Origin: Diplonema japonicum
Lineage: Eukaryota; Euglenozoa; Diplonemea; Diplonemida; Diplonemidae
DNA length: 64,000 bases
Assembly (NCBI GenBank): GCA_964019335.1
Contig: OZ025655.1
Coordinates: 186,001 to 250,000 of the forward strand
Direction of reading: 5' to 3'
The notes beneath the pieces are model-generated. The model was given only the letters and a program-made list of their open reading frames with translations, searched no databases and had not been told where the DNA came from. Both the position numbers and the translations under genes were made by a program. Shown piece by piece: positions 51,254-60,975 of the stretch (positions within the stretch are counted from its first letter, which is position 1; each line of letters opens with the position of its first letter).

Positions 51254-51847
51254 TCAGCTAACGGTAGTAGGCGGGGGGTTAACAGAAGTGCGATACCCGG
51301 AATAACTGGCAGGGGAGTACATTGGGAAAGGTGTAAGAGGGAAGCAGGTCGGAGGCGCGTGACTAACTGGGCGGCCGAGAACAGTGCTGGGATGAGATGC
51401 GAAGGAGGGCATATAAAATGAAGGCGGGGGGGGAGGCATTGCGGCACTAGACCGAGAAGGAGGTGGGGCTGACGGGGACCACTCCTTAGCATTAGGGTTA
51501 AGCCCTGCAGGAGGTAGTGACACAGCGAGCTCCGGAGTGCTCTGCAAGGAAGACGCCGTGAGCACTTCTGATGATTCTGAAATACTGCTGCCGGACGATG
51601 CTGGAGGCCTTCCCCTCCCCATTGCAAACCCCTTACCTACTGGCTGTAGTGTCATAATAACAGGTAGATACCTGCCTCTCCCAGCCGCGATGACCCTCCT
51701 CCCTTCAACACCCCCAGGTTTCCATTCCACCCTGCTGCCTGAGAATACTTCACTCCCTACTACACCTGCTGAAGGCTTCCCTCCCAAGGTACAAAAGCCT
51801 TTTAGTTCCTCAAGTGTGTATTGGATTATCTTTTTGTCAGGGAGCAT
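51254..51847 (-). CDS. PAM2-motif protein, possible translation regulator (197 aa)
   Basis: The clearest feature is AGLNPNAKEWSP (about 115-126), a good match to the PAM2 motif that binds the MLLE domain of poly(A)-binding protein. Near the N-terminus, YTLEELKGF (10-18) resembles the eIF4E-binding YxxxxL-hydrophobic motif, although the position after Leu is Lys. The C-terminal third is Pro/Ser-rich and disordered (SAPPPSRSS, MPPPPPSF). The middle, VIAAGRGRYLPVIMTLQPVGKGF, has no known domain. I infer a cytoplasmic mRNA-binding-complex partner. The 33-base poly-A immediately before the start lies in the leader. Confidence 0.7.
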   Translation of the reverse strand: MLPDKKIIQYTLEELKGFCTLGGKPSAGVVGSEVFSGSRVEWKPGGVEGRRVIAAGRGRYLPVIMTLQPVGKGFAMGRGRPPASSGSSISESSEVLTASSLQSTPELAVSLPPAGLNPNAKEWSPSAPPPSRSSAAMPPPPPSFYMPSFASHPSTVLGRPVSHAPPTCFPLTPFPMYSPASYSGYRTSVNPPPTTVS

Positions 51848-51849
51848 TT

Positions 51850-51888
<39 letters not shown>

Positions 51889-54195
51889 AGAGAGCTGTGT
51901 GGAGCTTCGTTTTAATTTAAAAAAAAAAAAAAAGAAAAAAAAAAGAAGGAAGGAAAATGTAAAGTAGGAGAAAAAGAAAGAAAAAAATAAAGGGAGGGGA
52001 GGAAAAAAAAGGGGGGGGAAAGGAGGAAGAGAAAGGAGGGGAGGGAAATTAGATTTCTGCTGTTGTTGCTGCGCAATTATAAAGCGCACAGCTCTGTTTC
52101 TCTTTTTTTTTTTTTTTTTTTGTTTTTTCGGAAAAAAAAAAAAAAAAGGAAAAGAAGGAGAGAGAGAAAAAAGGGTAAAAGAAATGAAATGAAGGAAATA
52201 TTATTCTCGGTGAAAAAAAAGCAGCTTTAGCAGCAACTCACCAAAAGGATAAAATAAAAGGAAAAAAAAAGAGAAAAAAAAAAAGCCGCGTTACGCACCA
52301 ACTACTTTTTTCTTCTTCTCTTCTTTATCTTCTCTTTTCCCTTTTCTTTTTTCTCTTACATTTTATCGTTTTATTTTCCCCTACACATAATAATGACCTG
52401 AACGAAATCAGAATTAAAATTACAGTAAAAAAAAAAACCTTTTTCTTCCCTGTTTCTCTCCCACCCAATTTCCCCCTTTTCTCTCTCATTTCCCTTTTTT
52501 ATTTATTTATTTTTGGACAAGTACAATCTGAAAGAAAAAAAAAAGAGAGAAAAAAAATAAAATAAAATAAATAAAACAATACTATCACAGTTGGACTTCA
52601 TATGAAACGGAAAAAAGTTCCAAATTCGAATTTTTCTTTTTTTTTTTTTTTTTCATATTTATTTTAGTTCCCGGAAAAAGCTGAAACATTTTTATTATCC
52701 GTTCTAAAAACATTTTTCATTTCAAAAACTTTCTTCGTTCCACATGAGTCCAAGCGCGGTTAACCAGGAAAAATAGGGTATCACCTTTTTCTTCGCATTG
52801 GGGATGCACTTTCATTTTCAGAAGCTTCCAAAAATATCGGAGGACTTGCTCTCTTAGACCTTGCATAGATGGGTTTTGCCCCTCTTTTTTTTCAAACAAT
52901 TGTCTATTTTCCCCTCTTTTAAGATAACGGTAAAAAGAAAAAAAGAAAAAAAACATTTCCTTGGTTTACTGTAGTGTTAGAAACTTCATGGGCACGCAGG
53001 ACCTACTTCTATTTGTACATTTTCTTTTTTTTTTTAAATAAAAAAAAAATCTGAAAGAAAAAAATAAGAAGTAGAACAAAAAAAAAAAGATGAGAGGGAG
53101 TCCTTTTTTTTTTTTTTTTTTTTTTTTAAATTTCTTCTTCCCTCCCCTTTTTTTTCCCTCTTTAGCTTTTCGGAGTAAATCCCGAAACGAAGCGTTAAGA
53201 AAGAAGAAGGGGGGAAAGAAAAAAAAAATGGGGGTAGAGAGGAAGAAAAAAGAAAGAGAGGTAGATTGTAAAATGAATAAAAAAAAAAGAGGGGCTGTGA
53301 AGAACTTCTTTTGTTTCTAGTTTTCTTTGCTGCTTTAGAAAGCTTTTTTCGGGATGAAAAGTTAGAATTTCTTTGGTTATATATCCAAACCTGTAAAAGG
53401 AAGAGGAGGGAGGGAGGGAGAGTAGGGTCCGTCCCTCTCTTCATCCCACCACTCGTTCCTTTGTCTTCCTCTTTCCTTGTCCATCCTGAATCAAAAAAAA
53501 AATATAAAAAAATATTAAAATCTTTCTGCATTCCTTTCCCTCTTGAGATACCACAATGCTAGGGCTCAGAGCAGGCAAGGGGCAAGAGAAAGGGGAAGGG
53601 AAAAAAAAAATAAAGAAAAAAAAAAAAAAAAAGAAGAAAGAATTCACGTGGTCGCGAAGTTCCTCATTTTTTTTTTTTTACTTTTTTTTTTTCCCTCAAA
53701 GAAATATGGATAAAATAACTTACAGAAAAAGTAGAAAAATCGGCCAGTAGAAGGGCAGACCATTTCCTCTTAATATAAAATAATTGCTTTTTCTTTCCAT
53801 TCTTAAGTAGAATGCGAACGGTGTGTAATAGTTATATTCTTTCAAAAAATAAAAAGTTACATAGTCTAGGGCAGAAATGAGGACATTTTTGTGACTGTAT
53901 AATATGGGGGGAAGGCGAGCAAGCTGCGGTATTTAAAAAAATAAATATAAAAATCGAACGAAAAATCTTCAACGGCAGCTTGAATAAACAAAAAAAAAAG
54001 AGGAAAAAGAAAAAGGGGGAAAAAAAAAAAGGGAAGAAAGATTACTACCACCTTGTCACTGTTCATAGAGGGGGAGGGGCTCTTTCTTCTTCTTTTTTTT
54101 CTTCTCTTCTTATTTTCATTTCGTCTAGGTGGGTGCCGCTGTGTGAACACGCAGAAAAACTTATAATCGAAAGAAAGGCCAGACCTTTTAAAAGG

Positions 54196-54230
<35 letters not shown>

Positions 54231-54827
54231 ACATTTAAGGGTACCTGCGGTATGTGGCAGGACGCCTGAATGTCAGTATTTTTTTTTTGTCGGCTGTATT
54301 GTGGCTAAAAAATCCAAAATACGCCGAAAAAAGGGGAGAAAAAAAAAAGAAAAACAAAACAGCTGTTCGCTAACTTTGCTGGAGGGCGGAGGGGGGAAAA
54401 AAAAATTGCATAAACACGAATTTACTACTTTCACGAAAAAGAAAAAAAAAAGAAAAAAAAAGCCCATACCAGTGTGGCACCATTTTTTTTTTTAATCCCT
54501 CTGATGGAAGTGAATCGAGATGTACTCGATGATTCTGTGGTTCGTTTTCTTTCTGTACATCCCCCTTTAGTTCGTACTTTTTTCAGTCGAATTTCTTTCC
54601 ATTCTTTCTTTTAAGCCATCATCGCCTAAAAAAAAAGTAGAAAAAAAAAATGTTTTGGGAGATAATTAAAAAAATCCTTCACCTTCAATCACAAGGGGAA
54701 AAAAGAAAAGGTGGTCGCGCTGGCGGGCCTCCAAAAGAAGCACTCCCCTCTTTTTTCTTTTTTTTTTTTTAAAGGTTTGTAACCACACAGGAAGCTTTTC
54801 TTCATTTTTTTTTCCCTCTAACTTCTT

Positions 54828-54871
<44 letters not shown>

Positions 54872-55235
54872 CTGTAAAGTTGCCGAAGCTTCTATCGGGC
54901 ACTCAAGACATGAAGTAATGTTGTTTTGTTTTGTTTTGTCTTTTTTTTTTTTTGGGTTTCTTTTTTTTTTTTTCTTGCTTTGTTTGTTTTTGTTTTTCTG
55001 TTCTTTTTTTTTTTTTTTTTTTTTCTCTTTTTCTCTCCTTCTATGCAACCAGATGACAGTTAGATCGACCTAATGGCACTGAATAAAAAACTTTTAGAAA
55101 AAAAAGAACAATCCGAGGGAAAAAGAAAAAAAAAAGAAAAAAAAAGAGATGAGATAAAGGAAGTTCCTGTCTTGGAACGTCCCCCTTGTCTCTACTTATC
55201 TACCCTTTCAAAAAAAAAAAAAAAACTCTTGTTCC
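51848..55235. other. 3.4-kb low-complexity spacer
   Basis: Poly-A/T tracts, some over 40 bases (54829-54871), and polypurine stretches. A short block at 52730-52890 has a 49-codon minus-strand frame that I do not accept as a gene. Nothing else is supported. Confidence 0.6.
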
Positions 55236-55532
55236 CTAGGCTAACGGTGAACACACAATGGGTGGGAGTGCAGTGAACCTAGGTTGTGTCATAGCAACTA
55301 TCTTAACATAAACACGAGCCCCATCCACTACCCCTGAATGCGACATTGCTTCTTCTTCCGTGCAATCGAAATCTTCCCCATTGTGCACCACACGTAGGAA
55401 CGACGAATCCATACCCATCCTCTTACTGACCGCCTCAAGAAAGCCCCTCCAAGAGACGTGGACAGGGAGCGCAAGGTGGTAATCCTCACCTGTTGCCACG
55501 CAAGCGTGAACGCCCATGAGAGTCGTGTGCAT
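55236..55532 (-). CDS. Small protein, possibly ubiquitin-like fold (98 aa)
   Basis: The start is MHTTLMGVHACVATGEDYH. The segment VHVSWRGFLEAVSKRMG...FLRVVHNGEDFDCTEEEAMSHSG...GARVYVKIVA has the strand-helix-strand rhythm of a beta-grasp or ubiquitin-like domain, with a hydrophobic final strand. There is no C-terminal Gly-Gly, so conjugation is not expected. The leader is A-rich and shows no clear acceptor, and an upstream exon cannot be excluded. The fold is a pattern-based guess. Confidence 0.5.
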   Translation of the reverse strand: MHTTLMGVHACVATGEDYHLALPVHVSWRGFLEAVSKRMGMDSSFLRVVHNGEDFDCTEEEAMSHSGVVDGARVYVKIVAMTQPRFTALPPIVCSPLA

Positions 55533-55566
55533 TTTTCTTTTTTTTTTCTTTTTTTTTTATTCAATC

Positions 55567-55597
<31 letters not shown>

Positions 55598-55728
55598 TGC
55601 CCTCCAAGAAAGCACGTTAACGTAATAAAAAGATTTTACCCAAAATCTATTTTTTTTTTTTCTTTTTTTTTTTTTTTGCGTTTGTAAGAGGAACTCCCTC
55701 CCCCCCCCAAAAAAAATATTCTAAATAT

Positions 55729-56424
55729 CTACTTATACCCCATCGTATGCATCCCTTTCGTCAACACGTTCAACCGCACTGTGACATACCCCCCTGTGGG
55801 ACGCACCCTTGTGACCTCTCTGTTCACCTCACTCGCCCAAGCAGACCCCCGATACTCAAACGTGTGCCTCCGGAATAATGAAAGAAGGAAAGACTTAGGA
55901 GTGGAGGAAATAGGGGTGTATAGCGGTATCCGAAGGGTGTGCTGCCCTGGTTTAGTAGGAACATGCACCCACCCGTAACCCATAGGAGGTGATCGCGCAC
56001 TTGAGGCCGAGCCCACTGAGTACACAGATACCAGTATTTTAGGCCACCCCCATACGTTGGAAGTGGAGTATGAGATGTTAAAGGGGAGGTTCCATGCGAA
56101 GAAGGGTTCAGACCCTGTGCTTCTCTCTGATACTTGTGTGACGCCCTCATTGGCGCAAGATGTGCAGTTGCTCATCAACACTTCTTGCCAGTCTCGGCCG
56201 GCTTCTAGTTTGAACCTACAGTACAGGCTGTCACCCTCTGGGTGCAGACATCCTTCTATCACACCGTTGACCACAAGGTAGCATTTCCCGGATTCGTCAA
56301 CATCCCCCACAGGTAGCCTATCGTCTACTGGGGCTAGACTGCCCACCCTCCTGCTGTCTACAGAGCTGTTTACACCAGGAAGGGGGACATCCCAGCTCGC
56401 ACCTACTATAGACGCACGCATCAT
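55729..56424 (-). CDS. B9D1: B9 domain-containing protein 1, ciliary transition zone
   Basis: A 231-residue protein whose B9/C2-like domain fills about residues 48-225. Diagnostic stretches are LYCRFKLEAGRDWQEV, FAWNLPFNISYSTSNVWGWPKILVSVYS, GYGWVHVPTKPGQHTLRIPLY, and the end REVTRVRPTGGYVTVRLNVLTKGMHTMGY, all in the order found in B9D1. The length fits the family. B9D1 acts with B9D2 and MKS1 in the transition zone of cilia, so the organism is flagellated. The start MMRASIVG comes directly after a CCCACAG acceptor. No intron is needed. Confidence 0.92.
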   Translation of the reverse strand: MMRASIVGASWDVPLPGVNSSVDSRRVGSLAPVDDRLPVGDVDESGKCYLVVNGVIEGCLHPEGDSLYCRFKLEAGRDWQEVLMSNCTSCANEGVTQVSERSTGSEPFFAWNLPFNISYSTSNVWGWPKILVSVYSVGSASSARSPPMGYGWVHVPTKPGQHTLRIPLYTPISSTPKSFLLSLFRRHTFEYRGSAWASEVNREVTRVRPTGGYVTVRLNVLTKGMHTMGYK

Positions 56425-57342
56425 CGGCTGTGGGTGTCGTGTGGCTGTCTGCCCTCCCTTTTTTTTGTGGTATTATTCAAAAAAAAAAAAAAAATAAAAT
56501 AAAAAAAATTGCCAGAATGAAAAAAACAAATTTATCAAAACAGAAGAAGAAGAAGAAGAAGAAGGAGGGGAGAGGGAGGATTTGCACCTTAAAAATAAGA
56601 TGCTCATGCGAGGGCCTTGAGTTCTCCGTTTTTTTTCTTTTTTTTTTTTCTTTTTTGTAATTTGTCGTTTTGCTTTTCAAACCGGCCGGGGGTCGGGGGA
56701 GTGGAACAACTAATGCTACTCGACATTCCCTTTTCTTTTTTCTTTTCTTTTTACTTCTTCATTTTTCTTTTTTGACAATTTCAGTATCGTGTTTACTTTT
56801 TTTCCTTTTTTTTTCTTGTAAAAATAAAACCACTCGCGCCACACCCTTGAAAAGGGACTAAGAGGCCTGAGCGAAGTGTCCTTTCTTTTGTTCCTCTTTT
56901 TGTGCACCAGCATCACTCCACTGTCAACACCACTTCAGGGGACAGGAGAGAGAGAGAAAGAGAGAAAGAGAGAGAGAGAAGAGCGGGGGGAGTTTTATAA
57001 AAATTTGACAATCTTCTGCACTGGGTAGCTGGAGAGAGAGAGAGAGAGAGAGAGGAAGAGAGAAAGAGAGAGAGAGTCTTTGAAACAAAGGAGAAAAAAA
57101 AAGTGTAAAAAAAGGTGGCAATTCAAAATGAATCGTTCTATAAAATAAATCTTTTTTTAAAAAAAAAAAGTCTGGACGCAGTGTTCCGATTTTTTTCTTC
57201 TTTTTTTTCCCCCCCTTTTTTTTTCTCTCCCCTCTTTTTTTTTTGTTTTTCTTTACGGTAGCATCCCCCAGAAAAAAAAAGTCAAAAAATAAAATAAAAT
57301 AAACTGGCAAGAATAATATAAAAAAAAAAAAAGTCAAAGATC
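56425..57342. other. Spacer with polypurine and GA repeats
   Basis: GA-rich repeats at about 56946-57078 (two blocks of GAGAGA) and poly-A/T tracts. No gene is supported on either strand. Confidence 0.6.
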
Positions 57343-58932
57343 TTATTTCGCACGTTCAATATTAACACAGTGCCAAGAGTTGTTAAGCAGCCCACGAAGG
57401 TTCCAGATGCCCTTTGGGGACTCCGGCTGGGTGTCGTTAGCGGAGTTCACTGCCTTGGCGCAGACTTCGAATTTATCCTTTGCAGCAGGGACTGGGACCT
57501 CAGCCTGCCAGAGGGTCCATGCCCACTGTCTGGGGAGGGGGTTGTCTCCGTCCTTCGAGTACTTGTCAGTGGTGTTTCCCTGCTGTGTCTGAGACAGCTC
57601 TGCCTGTGTCCAGGACATGCCCCCGTCAGCAGTAATGTCGACCCTCTGGACGCCACGTCCCCCGCCACCCCAGGCGTAGCCAGAGGCGCTCACGGTGCCT
57701 CCTTCTACCTTCACCTTCTCGTCGTCCTCTGGCTTCAATATCGCAGACTGCACAGGCATCTCCCGCACGGGTGGCGCTTCTTTCGCCGCAACGGCCGCTG
57801 AAAACCTATCCAAAAACGACGGGCCGATGTTCTTGTAGTCCTTCTGCTGCCAGATGGACTGCGACTCATCGGAGCTGAGTGTGATGGACTTGACCCACTT
57901 CACCGACCTAGCACCGACAAGGCCCGGCACCACCACCCGCAGGGGGAACCCGTGGTCCCTCGGCAGCGTCTGACCGTTCATCTCCCACGCCAGTAGCACG
58001 TCAGCCTGGCCGTCCATCGCACGCTCGAAGGAGATGGACGCCCCGTAGTTCCCGTCGACACCGCCGTCAGCACCTTCGAAGACAACGTGTTTGATGCCCT
58101 TCTTCTGCGCCAGGTCGGAGGACGCCCCTACGTGCTTCAGGACGTCGCTCAGCTTGACACCAGTCCACGTCGCTGTCGAGATGGCAGTCGAGTCCCACAT
58201 GAGACCGTCGACAGAGCGCATGCCCGACATCCCCTTCCGCCTGTTGCCTGCACACTGGATGGTGGCAGGAATGGTGGTGTGCTCGAAGTTCTTTTTGAGG
58301 TAGTCGACAGTGACGTCCTTGTTGGTGATGCCGCCTATGATGCCGAGCTTGAACTCCTCGTTGAGGGATGGCACGGGGAGGTGGTTGCGGACGTAGAAGG
58401 TGTCGTTGGGGGTGTAGTACGAGTCGGCGAGGAGGTACTTTGGGGGCTCCGCGTTGAAGGGGCGCATGGAGAGAACCTCAAGCGCAGGGTGCCTGGGGGG
58501 CTCGTTCGCGTACGGGTCGGTGGCCGCCTCCTTCAGCTGCTGGACACGGTCCTCTGGGCAGACGTTCCCAACACGCATGGACTCAAGGAGGTCCATAGTG
58601 ATGTTCGACTCCCGGTGCACCTGGTAGATCTGCCAGAAGGGCTCAATCGAGGATCCTGCAGCCAGCAAGATCTTCTCCCCACCAGGGTGCGCCTCCACAA
58701 AGTCCGTTATGTCGTAGACCCCATCCTTGAAGGTCACCCATATGCTGCTCCCCCCGTTGTGCTTTCTCACTTCTTGCATCTGGTAATCCTTGAGACCTTT
58801 CTTCCTTGCCCCCGCCTCTTTGGGTGCTACATAGACGTCTGTAGGTGGCTTGTATGTCGTCTTGGCGTGCGCTTGCAGTGCATAGCAGCTGCCGCCAAAA
58901 CCTGCCATTACCCCACCGACTAGCCTTAACAT
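57343..58932 (-). CDS. SUOX: Sulfite oxidase with N-terminal cytochrome b5 domain
   Basis: A 529-residue enzyme that oxidises sulfite to sulfate, the last step of sulfur amino-acid breakdown, normally in the mitochondrial intermembrane space. The N-terminus MLRLVGGVMAGFGGSC is a plausible targeting segment. The cytochrome b5 domain (about 45-120) has HPGG with His82 and a second likely heme ligand, His106. The molybdenum-cofactor domain (about 165-380) has the ligand Cys227 in IQCAGNRR and downstream HGFPLRVVVPGLVGARSVKW. The C-terminal dimerisation domain (about 400-525) ends in GIWNLRGLLNNSWHCVNI. Domain order and length match animal SUOX. The start is chosen because the longer frame runs into pyrimidine-rich leader. 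Confidence 0.95.
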   Translation of the reverse strand: MLRLVGGVMAGFGGSCYALQAHAKTTYKPPTDVYVAPKEAGARKKGLKDYQMQEVRKHNGGSSIWVTFKDGVYDITDFVEAHPGGEKILLAAGSSIEPFWQIYQVHRESNITMDLLESMRVGNVCPEDRVQQLKEAATDPYANEPPRHPALEVLSMRPFNAEPPKYLLADSYYTPNDTFYVRNHLPVPSLNEEFKLGIIGGITNKDVTVDYLKKNFEHTTIPATIQCAGNRRKGMSGMRSVDGLMWDSTAISTATWTGVKLSDVLKHVGASSDLAQKKGIKHVVFEGADGGVDGNYGASISFERAMDGQADVLLAWEMNGQTLPRDHGFPLRVVVPGLVGARSVKWVKSITLSSDESQSIWQQKDYKNIGPSFLDRFSAAVAAKEAPPVREMPVQSAILKPEDDEKVKVEGGTVSASGYAWGGGGRGVQRVDITADGGMSWTQAELSQTQQGNTTDKYSKDGDNPLPRQWAWTLWQAEVPVPAAKDKFEVCAKAVNSANDTQPESPKGIWNLRGLLNNSWHCVNIERAK

Positions 58933-59079
58933 TTTTTCTTTTTTTTGTTTTCCTTCCCTTTCCTTTTTTTTTTCCTTTTTCGTTTGAAAAAAAAAACTGG
59001 GGGAGGAGCACTTCTGTACCTTTCTCACTAAAGTCCTGCCCACAAAAAAAAAGGGGGAACAATTTACAAATACAACACC

Positions 59080-59526
59080 CTACACCCGATACCACATAAC
59101 CTTCGTCACGTGGTCATACAGCAACGCTGCTTCCGTACCAGATGGGTTGAACTGCACTGACCACCTACACCCCTCCGACGTGACGTAGGTAGAAGGGGCG
59201 GCCCATGAGAGAGCAGTCACTGAATACCACAGGTTGGTACCATTTTCAGAAACCTCCATCTGACCTTTTGGGGTCACCCTTAAAAGGGCGTTTTGAGTGT
59301 GGTACAAGGAGCCATGGCGTGCTTGGGGGTGTTCCCACTCTCTTGGAGACATGACGTAAGACCTTCGTCTGTATAGGCCGACTAAGGGGCTGATGCCCAC
59401 TTCAGCTTTTTCAGTCTTTTTCTCTTCAGGGGACACCCATCGTTGGCTGTCAGACAATCTTACCCTGCTCCTTTGTAGCAGCTCAGTATTCCTGGTGTGA
59501 ACGAGGTCTTCCCATAGCTTACTCAT
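59080..59526 (-). CDS. Hypothetical protein (148 aa)
   Basis: The start MSKLWEDLVHTRNTELLQR is 3 nt after CGCCAG, a possible acceptor. The protein is soluble, with a charged middle (SPEEKKTEKAEVG), then Tyr/Trp-rich stretches (LWYSVTALSWAAPSTYV, LYDHVTKVMWYRV). Two short segments, HGSLYHTQNALLRVTPKGQ and CRWSVQFNPSGTEAALLYD, look like beta strands and turns. I recognise no family. It lies between sulfite oxidase and the importin gene in the common direction, with GC-rich codons. Confidence 0.65.
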   Translation of the reverse strand: MSKLWEDLVHTRNTELLQRSRVRLSDSQRWVSPEEKKTEKAEVGISPLVGLYRRRSYVMSPREWEHPQARHGSLYHTQNALLRVTPKGQMEVSENGTNLWYSVTALSWAAPSTYVTSEGCRWSVQFNPSGTEAALLYDHVTKVMWYRV

Positions 59527-60975
59527 AGACTGGCGTAAGTTTCTTTTGTTTCTTTTTTTTCTTTTTGCTTACAAAAGTGGGGGGTATGTTAAGGCAAAAA
59601 AAAAGAAAAGCTTACTTAACAACAATTGTCAAATAACTGTACAGACAAGATCCATGGTCTATTCTGGAGAGGTCTAAGCCCTTGACCTTCTACCTCTTCG
59701 CATGAGGTTGTGTTTGTGCTAAGTGCTCAGAAAACCTTCTGAATAAGAGTTATCACTGTCCAGGAATCAATCCTGGGCATCCTGGATGAGTAGGTCCTTG
59801 TGTGCCTCAGAGGGGAGTGGGGAGTCGAGCTAAACAATAACGAGTGCCAAGTTGTTTTATTTCACTTTGAGTCACTCACTCTTTACTGCTGTTTTCCCTC
59901 ACACGGGCCCAGCTTTTTTGGGAATTCCATTTCGCCGTGGCGTTCAAGGGCACTTTTTAAGGGCCGGAATGACACGAGCTCTGTGTGGTTCAACGGGAAG
60001 GTGTATGCCACGATGTCCTCGAACAGCATCATTGTGATCGACGTGTCAGACCCCGAGCACCCTACCGAGAAGCGCAGCTTCCCCCACTTTGACATCGGGA
60101 GCTTCACCGTGTTCCAAGGGATCTACTGGAAGGGCCACATCTACGGGGTGACGGACAGAAATAGTCAAAATACCCCATCCCCCAAAAAAAAACCCTTCAA
60201 GGAGTTGGGTACATTCTTTCCAACGACGAGACCCATTTTTTTCACTCTGAAGCGCAGCGTTAAATAATGGCCCCTAGTGTTAAGGAAAATGCAAAAAGGG
60301 TAAAATTTTTAAAAAAAGAAAAAAAACTGATATAGGAAAGGGAAAAAAAGGGGGGGATGATGGTAACCAAAAGCAAAAAAGAAGGAAAGATAAAGGGGGG
60401 GATTTAAAAAAACAAAAACAAAGGAAAAAAAAAAGAAAAAAAAGAAAAAGGGGGGGAAAAAAAAGCCCAATTTCGATGGTAACTTTTTGTAGCTTTTTTT
60501 CGAAACTAAAAGTTTGGAATAATCTGTTGATTTCTAGTCCAAACGTTGCAATATTCTTCAAAGTGGCTAATGGCTAAACCAACTTAAAGTTACCCTGCTC
60601 AGTCCTATTCTCATGCTTTCTTTCTTTTCTTTTGAAAAAGAACCCCCCCCCCCCCCCCTCCGGGTGACATCCTTTTGTTTCTTAAAATTCTTTTTATAAA
60701 CAATAGAAAAGGAGGAGAAAAAAAGACGAAAAGGGAGGGAAAAAAGGGGGAAAAAAAGAAAAGAAAAAAAAAGGGGTAAGAGAAAAAAAAATGATCCAAA
60801 AAAAAATAGAATTAGGAGGGAGAGAGGGGAATTGAAACGTGGTTTTCTTTTCTTAAAAAAAAAAAAAAAAAAAAAAAAAACAAAAAAAAAGCACCAACAC
60901 AGGAAAAAAAAATCTTTTTGTAATTACACTCTTCCCCGCTTATATTTAAAAAAAAAATCTTTTTTTTTTTTCAAT
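59527..60975. other. Spacer containing a plus-strand gene fragment
   Basis: Mostly AT-rich and homopolymeric except for 59800-60170, described separately. No intact gene is seen. Confidence 0.55.
59917..60167 (+). pseudogene. LVIVD beta-propeller fragment on the opposite strand
   Basis: The plus strand reads SVWFNGKVYATMSSNSIIVI, then DVSDPEHPTEKRSFPHFDIG and IYWKGHIYGVTD, the repeat pattern of LVIVD proteins (predicted beta-propeller surface proteins). Third codon positions are G/C-rich as in the neighbouring genes, so it was coding sequence. It covers one to two repeats only; both flanks collapse into low complexity, and no start, signal peptide or stop of a normal gene is visible. It is the only coding-like sequence on the plus strand and probably a displaced piece of a larger gene. 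A minus-strand frame also exists here but has no such pattern. Confidence 0.6.

Noticed and set aside
52717-52894. 49-codon minus-strand frame (MQGLREQVLRYFWK...)
   Set aside because: It is AT-rich, isolated in low-complexity spacer, has no acceptor, and matches no pattern. Its start could also be arbitrary.
58087-58923. 278-residue plus-strand ORF
   Set aside because: It is antisense to sulfite oxidase; the composition is typical of a GC3-rich antisense frame.
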